Shown one piece after another: positions 7,782-16,374 of a stretch of DNA of 64,000 bases; position 1 is the first letter of the stretch, and every line of letters begins with the position of its first letter. The stretch is from Streptomyces chrestomyceticus JCM 4735 (GTDB taxonomy: Bacteria > Actinomycetota > Actinomycetes > Streptomycetales > Streptomycetaceae). The stretch covers positions 4,340,001 through 4,404,000 of the forward strand of contig NZ_BHZC01000001.1 of NCBI RefSeq assembly GCF_003865135.1, in the 5' to 3' direction. The notes under the pieces are model-generated. The model made no database searches. It had not been told where the DNA came from and was given only the letters and a program-made list of their open reading frames with translations. The translations under genes were made by a program, and so were the position numbers.

Positions 7782-10539
7782 GCAACGCGCCGGTCGACCC
7801 GGCAGAGGTGCCGGTCTACACCGGTGACCTGGGCAGCCTCCAGGCCAAGGTGACGTCGCTGGCCCAGGGCGGCACCAAGGTCAAGACCGCCGGCTCGGAC
7901 GTCCACACGTCCTTCGGCGGCCTGTCCGCCTTCTACCACGCACCCGAGGCCGAGCAGTTGTTCGCCGTCACCGAGCCGGTGGCGCGCACCGCACGGACCC
8001 TCGGCGACGAGATGCAGACGGTCTCCAAGGCCCTGGGCACCTACGCCCAGGAGATCACCCCGCTGGTCGACCAACTGAACCGGCTCAGACAGGAAGCCGC
8101 CGACTTCCGCGCCAAGGACGCCGCCGAGGACGACTGGAACGAGGACGGCGACCTGGTCGAGGAGAACCTCGCCCGCCGTAACAAGATTGCCGAAGTCTGG
8201 GCCGCCTTCCAGTCGGCCGAACGCGACTGCCACGCGAAGATCGTCGCCCTGGTCGGCGGCACCGCGCTCAAGACGAACGACGGCACCGACCAGAAGGGCA
8301 TGTACGGCTACGACGCCGAAGCCCTCAAACAGTCCAAGAGCCTCCCCTGGGGAGACGCGGTCGAGGAGTCGGTCCCCGCCTGGCAGGTGTGGGAGCACGT
8401 CTACGACTTCGGCAAGGGACTCATTGTCGACGGCCTGTGGGGCACCGTCAGGGGCCTGGGCACCCTCGTCGGCGTGGACGGCTGGGACGCCGCCGGCGAG
8501 GCATGGGTCAACCTGGCCAAGCTCTCCACCGCCATCACCATCGCCGCCATCCCCGGCCTGGGCGCCGCCTACCTGACCATGCCCGGCAACATGCTCCCTT
8601 CCTGGCTGCGTGACTCCCGGAAGGCGATGGTCGACACCGGCAAGGCGATGCTGGCCTGGGACCAGTGGGGCACGAACAACTCCCGCGCCGCGGGCGCCGT
8701 CACCTTCAACGTCCTGACCGCCCTCTTCACCCGCGGCGGCAGCGCGGCCGTATCGGGCGCCGGCAAAGCGGGCGCTGCCGCCAAGGCCCTCTCCTTCGCC
8801 GGCAAGGCGGGCCAGGTCATCGACCCGATGACGTATGTGTTCAAGGGGGCGGGGCTGGGGCTGTCGAAGGTCGGCGATGTCATCGGCCACCTCAAGGGCC
8901 TCGGGCACGTAGAGATCCCGAAGATTTCCGAGGGCGCCTACAGCCTGCCCGAAGGCGCCGCCAAGCTGCCGGACGGCACGATCCGACTCCCCAAGGATGC
9001 CGCCATCCCAGAAGGGGCAACCGTACTCCCCGACCGCAGAATCAAGCTGCCGGAAGACACGGTCACCCTTCCCCCGCACACGGTGAAGGACCCGTTCACC
9101 GGAAACTTCGCGGACGGCGCCGGCAACCTCTACGGCAAGGACGGCACCCTCCTCCAAGACGCCAAGAACGCCCCCAGGGCAAACCCGCCTCACCCACCAC
9201 TAGCGCGGACCACCCGCGCGTCGAGACTCCGGCCCACCAGGAACAGCCGGTCCTGGCCGGTGTGGGCGGGCGGGGGGACGATGCCGTACGCATCGGCTCG
9301 GACGTCTCAGGTCCGGTGCACACGAGCGGTAAGGCGGGGCACAGCGGGACCGGTCCAGACGACACCTCCCCCGCGGGACGCGCGGGTGACGGCAGCGCGG
9401 GCAGCCATTTGCCCACGAACAACGTGGACGACGGGACGGGCGGAACAGGCCGCACCGGCGACCAAGCCCCCACAACCGGAGGCAGCCACACGGACACGCT
9501 GAGCACCGGCGGCACTCACAACCCGCTGGGCGGCCACGGGCCCGGCGGCTTCGACGACATCCCGGCCTTCGGTGACAAGGGGGACCGTGCGGGCCACGGG
9601 CCGGCCCCAGCGAGCGGTCACGATGGCCAGCCGCCGCACACCACTTCCGGGCAGCAGCTGACGCCCGAACAGGTCAAGGCCAAGCAGGCCGAGTTCGTTC
9701 AGAAGGCCAACGATCCCGACAAAACCTGGTTCAACCAGTACTACCGGTCGGACGGGCACCGCCTCAGCATCCACACCAAGATCGACGATGTCGAGTTGCC
9801 GATCCTGGCGAAGGACAGCGACGGGGCCTGGATGCCCAAGGACAGCCTTCCCTCCGCCGGCTCCGAGACCAAGTTCGGCCGTGATCCATTCGTCCGCGAC
9901 GAGACCCTGCCCGCGATCGACCATCTCGACGATGTCTCCAAGGACCGCAGGGTCTCCGTGGAACTCGCCAACGCCGAGCGCATGCACAAGTCCACGCCCA
10001 CCGCCGAAACGCTCGACGGCCTGGCGAAGGCGCAGGAGCGTTTCGAGGCTCGCATGACACCACGATGGGGCGAGAACACCTCCAACAACACCTCGTTCTC
10101 GGAACGCCTGGGCGAGGACGCGGCGCGGCTGCACGTCGTCCCGGAAAGGTTTCCCGGCTCGGCGGAGCAGCCACTGCCCAAGACGTCCAACGGCGCCAAC
10201 ATGTTCGACCAGCTGTACCGCCGTCCGGACGGCAAGTTGATGATCATCGAGGCGAAGGCGCCTTCTTCCAGCCTCCTCTGGCGCAAGGGCGCCGGCCCGG
10301 CCGAGGGCTTCATGGTGAAGCAAGGCACTGAGCCGTACCTGCGCACCATCATCGCCGAGATGGAGCGCCGACCGAACCTGAAGGTGACCGATACCTCGGG
10401 CAAGGTATGGACGAACGCGGAGCTCGCCGATGAGCTCACGAGAGCCTTGGACAGCAAGAACCTGGAATACGCCATGGTGAAAGCCACAGACGGCGGCAGT
10501 AAGTACGCTGGAGCCGTCCTCGAATTCTTCAAGATCTGA
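7778..10539 (+). pseudogene. T7SS-secreted polymorphic toxin with restriction-endonuclease-like C-terminus (frameshifted)
   Basis: The start GTG overlaps the previous stop and has a GGGGGGAA ribosome site. About residues 1-160 form a helical targeting region (VYTGDLGSLQAKVTSLAQGG) like the putative T7SS signal domains of streptomycete toxins. A hydrophobic stretch (AITIAAIPGLGAAYL) lies near 250. A Pro-periodic linker of LP-E/D-G steps spans about 385-435 and a Gly/Thr/His-rich linker about 465-620. The C-terminus has MFDQLYRRPDGK then MIIEAK and a later QGTEPYLRTIIAEM, the pattern of PD-(D/E)XK toxin domains (Asp, then E-x-K). The frame shifts from 2 to 1 at a five-C run (9171-9175); adding one C gives a 920-residue protein. 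As written, translation would run on to 9502 and lack the toxin domain. The cognate immunity gene follows directly and is intact, which favours a sequencing indel. Confidence 0.8.
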
Positions 10540-10556
10540 CAAGGGAGACAGGGCCC

Positions 10557-11411
10557 GTGATCGTGCCGCGCCAGGACTATGACAAGGACGAGATGGCAGC
10601 GGTGGTTCCCGTCATGGAGGGGTCGCTGGCCTATTCGTTGGAGGAGATCGAGACCTCGCACAACTCCAGGTCGAGCGCAGTCATGAGGTCGCTGAACGTC
10701 GCCCTGGTCCGCTGTGTCGGTGACCCCGGTGCCGTCATGTTGGAGACTTGGGAGTCCTGGCTGCTGGCCATGCAGGTGCACTCGGCCGTCTTCGCCGCCG
10801 CCGCTCCCGACCGGGAAACGGTCACCTGCAAGATCCGCCAGGAGGAGCGCCACCTCGTCGCCACCGGACCGCAGACCTACATCAATGCGAACACCTGGCT
10901 CAACGCCTTCTACCTCGCGGTCATCTGCCGTGAAGCAGCCCGCCTCGACATGCTGGCCCGGACTCCGATGTCCCTGCTGCGCGACTTCGGTGGCGAACTG
11001 GACGAGTACACCTACTCCTGGGTGGAGACCCTCCAGAGCTTCTGGCTCCACCGGGACGACCTGCGCACGCACCTGGTGCGAGCCGTGGACCTGAGCGCTC
11101 CCGAGCACGCCCGCGTCGTCGACGCGGAGACGATGACCAAGCTCCGCTACCCCCCGATCATGATGCTCTACCGCTACCTGCGCAATGACGCCGCCGGCTT
11201 CAACGAGGCCCTGGCCGACGCCGTCCGCTGGCACAAGGAGTACTGGACCGCCGACGAGGACCGCGCTCAGAACATCCATGGGGTCGTGGCCCTTGCTCCG
11301 CTGGCGATCGCCTGTCTGGCGAAAGCCAACGGCGTCCCGGTCGAGGTCGAGACCGACTATCTCCCCGAGGCCCTCCTGGACTTCGCCTGGCGCGGCGAGT
11401 TCGACGCGTGA
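10557..11411 (+). CDS. Imm49-type immunity protein
   Basis: A 284-residue all-helical protein with no signal peptide, starting at GTG 15 bp after the toxin stop with an AAGGGAGA ribosome site. The pattern of amphipathic helices and the C-terminal stretch (YLPEALLDFAWRGEFDA) match the Imm49 family of polymorphic-toxin immunity proteins as I know it. Imm49 proteins are cytoplasmic and are found next to nuclease and other toxins. Here the protein presumably binds and blocks the restriction-endonuclease-like domain of the preceding toxin, protecting the producer and its kin. The frame is intact. Context (immediately downstream, same strand, last gene before a hairpin) is the strongest evidence. 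Confidence 0.75.
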   Translation: MIVPRQDYDKDEMAAVVPVMEGSLAYSLEEIETSHNSRSSAVMRSLNVALVRCVGDPGAVMLETWESWLLAMQVHSAVFAAAAPDRETVTCKIRQEERHLVATGPQTYINANTWLNAFYLAVICREAARLDMLARTPMSLLRDFGGELDEYTYSWVETLQSFWLHRDDLRTHLVRAVDLSAPEHARVVDAETMTKLRYPPIMMLYRYLRNDAAGFNEALADAVRWHKEYWTADEDRAQNIHGVVALAPLAIACLAKANGVPVEVETDYLPEALLDFAWRGEFDA

Positions 11412-11449
11412 CACCACACCTCACGTAAGCCGCGCTCACGTGACCACCG

Positions 11450-11495
11450 TGATCTCACGCCACGCATTCCGCCCGTACAACGTGGCGTGATCACG
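11450..11495 (+). terminator. Hairpin at the end of the T7SS toxin-immunity operon
   Basis: Arms 11450-11465 (GTGATC, a 2-base bulge, ACGCCACG) and 11482-11495 (CGTGGCGTGATCAC) pair over 14 bp around a 16-base loop. There is no U tract, as is usual for streptomycete terminators. It lies 38 bp after the immunity gene stop. Confidence 0.5.
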
Positions 11496-11720
11496 ACACC
11501 GGTCGTCGCAGCCGGGCGGCCGAACAACTACCTGTTGCAAAGAGCCTCTCTCGCAGACGTTGGCGGAATTGGCCGGACTCGGCGCGAACGACAGACCCGA
11601 CGTGGTCGAGCTGGAGAGATTGCGAGAACTCGCGAGTGAAGACCGCCCCGGGACGGGGGTCGGTCGTGCAGGCTCCGCGGAAGCCGGCTGGCCAGGCAGC
11701 GGACACGTGGCCCCTTAGAC
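11496..11720. other. Intergenic stretch with a possible degraded coding remnant
   Basis: No complete gene is visible here. From 11554 to the stop at 11716-11718 the plus strand can be read as a short open segment (QTLAELAGLGANDRPDVVEL...) that looks protein-like but has no start. It may be the tail of a lost gene. Confidence 0.3.
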
Positions 11721-12716
11721 TCACCGCACCCCGCCACCCGCGTGCAGGGCGCCGCTTTCGATGTCGTCGACGTGGACGATGGCGTCCGGAATGTCCTTGA
11801 AGTGCATCAACGCTTTGACGGACACCTTGTAGCTGCGACCCGCCCTCGCCACGGGGAACGGGAACTGTCCTGCCCTGATGAGACGGTGCGCGGCGGATTC
11901 CGCAATGCCCATCACGCCGGCGGCTTCTCGGAGGCCGATGAATGAGGGGTAGAGGTCCGAGGCGTAGTAGTAAAGGTTCGGGTTGGAAATTCTGGACCGG
12001 AGCAGCCCGAAGGAACGCACCGCCTGGCTGACCGAGCCCGAACGGCTACCGGAGCGAAGTTGGTCATGGAAGCTCCGTACGGCGTCGAAGTGCCCCAGCC
12101 GCTGATACAGCGCGCCGAGCCGCTCACCCCGGATCTGTTCTGCGACGTCAGCATCGCGGATGCTGTCCACATCGATGATCGACGACGCCCGCAGCGTAGA
12201 TCCCTGAGCGGATATTTCCGGCCGCGCGAATATCTCGATGTCGTCCATCGACCACTCCGACGAGGTGGCATCCGCAAACCGGAAGGCCGCATCGAAGGCC
12301 GCCTTCACCATTCGGTCTCTGACGTGACGAGGCGGTACGCCCATGGCGGTATCCGCCCACACCTCCAAAGCGGTCGCCACCATGGCCGAGCGTATCTCTT
12401 CACGCTCGGCCCGGAAGTCCCGGGAGATTTTACTGGATATCGAACGGAAACAAGGGACGATGCAGTCGAGTATGACCAGTCGCCATGTGTTGTCGCCATC
12501 CAGGTCGGACAACCTGCCCATGGCAATCATGGATTCCCACAGCCGGGAACTCGGAGCCGACCGGACTCCGGACGATATCGCCTCGGCGCGGAACTTCGGA
12601 TAGGTGGGATGACGCTTGATCTCGCACTCCTTTACATCTCCCACGTGCACGCACACCGGCGCTTCTCCGAAGATCTTCCGCACCTTCCGTTCGATGCAGT
12701 CGAAGACATCTGGCAT
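11721..12716 (-). CDS. Protein with C-terminal excisionase/MerR-like helix-turn-helix, unknown function
   Basis: About 331 residues from ATG at 12716, chosen because GGGAG lies 8 bases upstream; a GTG at 12737 is an alternative. The last 80 residues (SFIGLREAAGVMGIAESAAHRLIRAGQFPFPVARAGRSYKVSVKAL) form the winged helix typical of excisionase/AlpA-type DNA-binding domains: a helix-turn-helix, a basic turn, then a short wing. The N-terminal 240 residues are not recognised. Codon use is looser than in neighbours (CTT, ATA-rich and AT-ending codons appear), and the GC content is visibly lower, suggesting recent acquisition. It sits between the T7SS cassette and a tRNA gene, a common place for integrative-element remnants. 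No integrase or replication gene accompanies it. Confidence 0.55.
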   Translation of the reverse strand: MPDVFDCIERKVRKIFGEAPVCVHVGDVKECEIKRHPTYPKFRAEAISSGVRSAPSSRLWESMIAMGRLSDLDGDNTWRLVILDCIVPCFRSISSKISRDFRAEREEIRSAMVATALEVWADTAMGVPPRHVRDRMVKAAFDAAFRFADATSSEWSMDDIEIFARPEISAQGSTLRASSIIDVDSIRDADVAEQIRGERLGALYQRLGHFDAVRSFHDQLRSGSRSGSVSQAVRSFGLLRSRISNPNLYYYASDLYPSFIGLREAAGVMGIAESAAHRLIRAGQFPFPVARAGRSYKVSVKALMHFKDIPDAIVHVDDIESGALHAGGGVR

Positions 12717-12933
12717 TACTCGCTCTCCCGCCTTCACTGTCCATTCGCAGCCGAGTATGGCGATCCGGGGAGATCCAAGGCATCTCCCTTTGTGGCGTCA
12801 CTCGATCGGGTGAAGGATGCCGTGTTCGGGCTTTCTGGATCTCGCGGCGGGACTATCGGGGCTGATCGGCGTAATCCACGTCACTGACTTTCTCGCGTCA
12901 GCAGCCGTCGGCTTCCAGGTAACAACAAAGAGG

Positions 12934-12960
12934 CCAGGTCACGTCTTACGTGACCTGGCC
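12934..12960 (-). terminator. Rho-independent terminator of tRNA-Thr
   Basis: A perfect 11-bp stem (12934-12944 with 12950-12960, GCCAGGTCACG) with a 5-base loop is followed, on the minus strand, by TTTGTTGTT (12922-12930 complement). It begins 6 bases after the tRNA 3' end. Confidence 0.85.
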
Positions 12961-12965
12961 TCCGT

Positions 12966-13042
12966 TGGAGCCGCCTGGGGGAGTCGAACCCCCGACCTAC
13001 GCATTACGAGTGCGTCGCTCTGGCCGACTGAGCTAAGGCGGC
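12966..13042 (-). tRNA. tRNA-Thr (anticodon CGU)
   Basis: On the minus strand the acceptor arm is GCCGCCT pairing with AGGCGGC, discriminator T, and an encoded CCA at 12966-12968. The D arm contains AGCTCAGTCGGC...GAGC, the anticodon stem ACGCA/TGCGT encloses the loop CTCGTAA (anticodon CGT), and the T arm reads GGGGGTTCGAACTCCCC. All stems pair fully. It reads ACG threonine codons, which are frequent in this genome. Confidence 0.97.
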
Positions 13043-13091
13043 GTGGTGCGGAGCCCAGTCTACACATCGGATGGGGGTGGTCCGAACCGGG

Positions 13092-14693
13092 TCAGGTGCA
13101 GTGTTTGTCGGGGGGTGGGGGTGTGCCTTCCAGGAGGTAGGTGTTGATGGTGGTGTCGATGCAGTCGCTGCCGCGGCCGTAGGCGGTGTGGCCGTCGCCC
13201 TCGTAGGTGAGGAGGGTGGCGGAGGAGAGCTGGGAGGCCAGGGAGCGGGCCCAGGGGTATGGGGTGGCCGGGTCACGGGTGGTGCCGACGACCAGGATCG
13301 GGGCGGCGCCCTCGGCGGTGATGCGGTGGGGTTCGCCGGTGGGCTTGACCGGCCAGTACGCGCAGTTCAGGGCGGCCCAGGCGAAGCTTTCGCCGAAGAC
13401 CGGGGAGGCCTTGCGGAAGGCGGGCAGGGCGGCCCGTACCTCGTCGGGGCCGGAGAAGGCGCCGGGGAGGTCGAGGCAGTTCACGGCGGGGTTGGCGAAC
13501 ATCTGGTTGGCGTAGGTGCCGTCGGGGTCGCGTTCGTAGTAGGAGTCGGAGAGGGCCAGCAGGCCGCTGCCGTCGCCTTTCTGGGCCTTGGCGAGGTAGT
13601 CGCGCAGCACCGGCCAGGCGCCCTCGTCGTACATCGCGGCCGTCACGCCGCTGGTGGCGAGGGATTCGGTGAGGGTGCGAGGGCCGCCGGTGGGGGCGGG
13701 GTGGGCGTCGAGCTGTTTGAAGAGGGCGCTCAGGCGGCGGCCGGCCTCTTCGGGGCCGCCGGTGCCCAGGGGGCAGTCGCGTTGCTTGGCGCAGTCCTTG
13801 GCGAAGGCGGTGAAGGCGGTGTTGAAGCCGGCGGTCTGGTCGCGGTTCATCGTCCGGGCGGGCAGGGAGGGGTCCGTGGCGCCGTCGAGTACGAGGCGGC
13901 CGACCCGGGTGGGGAAGAGGCCGGCGTAGGTCGCGCCGAGGAAGGTCCCGTAGGAGGCGCCGACGTAGGTGAGCTTGTCGTCACCGAGGACGGCGCGCAG
14001 AACGTCCATGTCGCGGGCCGATTCGGCGGTCGAGACATGGCCGAGGCGGGCTCCGGTGCGGGCGCGGCACCCCCGGGTGAAGTCGCGCAGGGCGCTGGTG
14101 AGGCGGTCGACCTCGGCGTCCGAGTCGGGGGTCTGGTCGACGCGGGTGTACCCGTCCATCTGGGCATTGGACAGGCAGGTGACCGGCTCGCTGCGGGCCA
14201 CGCCGCGCGGGTCCATGGCGACCATGTCGTAGCGGGCCCGGACGGAGTCGGGCTGCGGCGCGTACTGCTGGAGGTAGTCGATCGCCGAGCCGCCCGGGCC
14301 GCCCGGGTTGACCATGAGGGAGCCGATGCGGCTGCCCGGGCCGGTGGCCTTCTTGCGGGAGACGGCCAGTTTCAGGTCGGTGGCGGTGCTGGGCTTCGCG
14401 TAGTCGAGGGGGGCCTTCATCGTCGTGCACTCGAAGCCGACGATGCCGCACTCGCGCCAGGTGAGTTTCTGGTCGTAGTACGGGCGGAGGGTGGCCGGGA
14501 CGGTGGTGGGGAGCGGTTTGAGGGTGGCCGTCGCCGCTTCGGGCATGGCGTCGGCGGAGCCCTTACGGCCGTTCGTCGGCTGCCCGGAGGCAGCGGCGCC
14601 GGGTGAGGAATCCCCCGAGGAGCAGCCGGAGAGGAGCAGCGCGGTGGCTGTCAGGACGGTACCGGCGGTGCGGAGCAGGCGGTTGGTGGCCAT
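13092..14693 (-). CDS. Secreted alpha/beta hydrolase, tripeptidyl-aminopeptidase (TAP) type lipoprotein
   Basis: From ATG 14693 the product is 533 residues. It begins with a lipoprotein signal (TATALLLSGC, lipobox LLSGC), so it is exported and probably anchored to the membrane face. Next come an oxyanion-type NPGGPGGS motif, the nucleophile elbow GASYG, a late Asp in GTTRDPATPY and His in GDGHTAYG. This order is that of the S33 tripeptidyl aminopeptidases/TAP-like hydrolases, which trim N-terminal peptides from extracellular proteins. The C-terminal region has Cys residues (NCLDL, NCAYWP, SDCIDT) compatible with disulfides and a TAP C-terminal domain. The gene stands alone between tRNA-Thr and holB, all on the minus strand, with a G-rich spacer upstream. 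Confidence 0.85.
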   Translation of the reverse strand: MATNRLLRTAGTVLTATALLLSGCSSGDSSPGAAASGQPTNGRKGSADAMPEAATATLKPLPTTVPATLRPYYDQKLTWRECGIVGFECTTMKAPLDYAKPSTATDLKLAVSRKKATGPGSRIGSLMVNPGGPGGSAIDYLQQYAPQPDSVRARYDMVAMDPRGVARSEPVTCLSNAQMDGYTRVDQTPDSDAEVDRLTSALRDFTRGCRARTGARLGHVSTAESARDMDVLRAVLGDDKLTYVGASYGTFLGATYAGLFPTRVGRLVLDGATDPSLPARTMNRDQTAGFNTAFTAFAKDCAKQRDCPLGTGGPEEAGRRLSALFKQLDAHPAPTGGPRTLTESLATSGVTAAMYDEGAWPVLRDYLAKAQKGDGSGLLALSDSYYERDPDGTYANQMFANPAVNCLDLPGAFSGPDEVRAALPAFRKASPVFGESFAWAALNCAYWPVKPTGEPHRITAEGAAPILVVGTTRDPATPYPWARSLASQLSSATLLTYEGDGHTAYGRGSDCIDTTINTYLLEGTPPPPDKHCT

Positions 14694-14696
14694 GGC

Positions 14697-14860
14697 GGTC
14701 CCTCGGTCCCGAGGAGAGGAAGGGATGGAAGGGGATGGAAGGGGGGGGAAGAGTGGGAGGGGGTGGGAGGGTGGGGTGGGGGGTGGCTTGTCGGTCGGGG
14801 TGGTGGACGGAGCGTATCCGGGTCGGGACGTTCCGTGGGGGTGAGTGGGTACGCTCGTAC
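14697..14860. other. Strongly G-skewed leader region upstream of the TAP hydrolase
   Basis: The plus strand from about 14709 to 14810 is almost only G, A and T with many runs of 3-8 G, so the transcript leader of the hydrolase gene would be C-rich. Several four-run G-quadruplex arrangements are possible. No gene is seen. Confidence 0.5.
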
Positions 14861-14896
14861 GGGTGAGGGGTGTGGCTGCGGAGAGGCTGGTGGGGT

Positions 14897-16126
14897 TCAG
14901 CCCTTGCGGAGGGCCGCTGTCATCGCCTCTACGGCCAGGAGGGGCGCCACGTTGCGGTCGAGGGCCTGGCGGCAGGCGATGACCGCCTCTATCCGGCGCA
15001 GGGTGCGCTCCGGGGACGAGGAGGCGGCGATCCGCCGGATGCTGTCGCGGACCTCGTCGTTGGCGAGCGGGACCGTGGCGTTCAACTGGACGGCCAGGAC
15101 GTCGCGGTAGAAGCCGGTGAGGTCGGTCAGGGCGAGGTCGAGGCTGTCGCGCTGGGTACGGGTGGAGCGGCGCTTCTGCTTGTCCTGGAGTTCCTTCATG
15201 GCGCCCGCCGTACCGCGCGGCAGCCGGCCGCCCGTGCCGGCGGCGGCGCCGAGGGCGGCGCGCAGCTCCTCCGTCTCCTTGGCGTCGACGTCCTCCGCGA
15301 CCTGCTTGGCGTCCTCCGTCGCGGCGTCGATCAGTTCCTGGGCGCCCTTGAGGCAGCCGCCGATGTCGTCGACGCGCAGGGGGAGTTTGAGGACGGCGGC
15401 ACGGCGGGCGCGGGCGCGCTCGTCGGTGGCCAGGCGGCGGGCCCGGCCGATGTGTCCTTGGGTGGCGCGGGCGGCGGCCGCCGCGGCGTCGGGGTCGATG
15501 CCGTCCCGGCGGATCAGGACGTCGGCGACGGCGGCCACCGGCGGCGTGCGCAGGGTGACGTGCCGGCAGCGGGAGCGGATCGTGGGCAGGACGTCCTCGA
15601 TGGAGGGCGCGCACAGCAGCCAGACCGTACGGGGGGCGGGCTCCTCGACGGCCTTGAGGAGGACGTTGCCCGCGCCTTCGGTGAGGCGGTCGGCGTCCTC
15701 CAGGACGATGACCTGCCAGCGGCCGCCGGACGGGGACATGGAGGAGCGGCGGACCAGGTCACGGGTCTCCTTGACGCCGATCGAGAGCAGGTCCGTACGG
15801 ACCACCTCGACGTCGGCGTGGGTGCCCACCAGGCTCGTGTGGCAGCCGTCGCAGAAGCCGCAGCCGGGGGCCCCGCCGAGCGCGCGGTCCGGGCTGACGC
15901 ACTGGAGGGCGGCGGCGAAGGCGCGGGCGGCGGTGGCCCGGCCGGAGCCGGGCGGGCCGGTGAACAGCCAGGCGTGGGTCATCTTGGACGCGCCGGACTG
16001 CGCTATGGGGTCCGCGCCGCTCGCGGCCGCGCCCTCGGCGGTGACCAGCGCGTCTGCGTCGCGTGCGGCAGCGGCAAGCTGCTCCGTCAGGCGTTCCTGC
16101 CCGACCACGTCGTCCCACACAGCCAT
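14897..16126 (-). CDS. holB: DNA polymerase III subunit delta'
   Basis: A 409-residue AAA+ clamp-loader subunit. It starts MAVWDDVVGQERLTEQL, with a P-loop variant GPPGSGRA in which the usual Lys is Arg, consistent with the catalytically inactive delta' subunit. A zinc-binding module CGFCDGC lies near residues 88-94 with a fourth Cys upstream. VIVLEDADRL is the Walker B region and SRCRHVTL is the SRC arginine-finger motif that completes the neighbouring ATP site. The C-terminal 150 residues form the helical collar domain. It loads the beta clamp with the other subunits. It lies downstream of tmk, separated by a hairpin, as in other streptomycetes. Confidence 0.95.
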   Translation of the reverse strand: MAVWDDVVGQERLTEQLAAAARDADALVTAEGAAASGADPIAQSGASKMTHAWLFTGPPGSGRATAARAFAAALQCVSPDRALGGAPGCGFCDGCHTSLVGTHADVEVVRTDLLSIGVKETRDLVRRSSMSPSGGRWQVIVLEDADRLTEGAGNVLLKAVEEPAPRTVWLLCAPSIEDVLPTIRSRCRHVTLRTPPVAAVADVLIRRDGIDPDAAAAAARATQGHIGRARRLATDERARARRAAVLKLPLRVDDIGGCLKGAQELIDAATEDAKQVAEDVDAKETEELRAALGAAAGTGGRLPRGTAGAMKELQDKQKRRSTRTQRDSLDLALTDLTGFYRDVLAVQLNATVPLANDEVRDSIRRIAASSSPERTLRRIEAVIACRQALDRNVAPLLAVEAMTAALRKG

Positions 16127-16296
16127 GTCGCTGCCCGCCGTTCCTGTCCGTCCTGCCCGTGCCGTCGCGCTGCCCCGGCGACGCCCGGTCTTCCGCGCCG
16201 TCGCGCCGCGCCCCGCGCTCGTTCCATTGTGGGGCCTCCCACTGACAGCGGGGACTGAGGGGAGGAGAGGAGGCGGGGAGCGGTTACGAGGAAGGG

Positions 16297-16343
16297 GTGA
16301 GCCCCTGGTGGCAGCCGGGAGGCGGCTGCTGCCAGGGGCTCAC
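16297..16343 (-). terminator. Inverted repeat between tmk and holB
   Basis: GTGAGCCCCTGG (16297-16308) pairs perfectly with 16332-16343; an inner CAGC/GCTG adds to the stem with one small mismatch region. It lies about 30 bp after the tmk stop on the minus strand. No U tract follows. Confidence 0.6.
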
Positions 16344-16374
16344 CTGTTCACGGGCCGTCGCCCGGCTGCCGGTC

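Noticed and set aside
12966..13042. tRNA-Thr 3' end as an integration site for the 11.7-12.7 kb gene
   Set aside because: I looked for a second copy of the tRNA 3' segment on the other side of the block and found none, so there is no attachment-site evidence.
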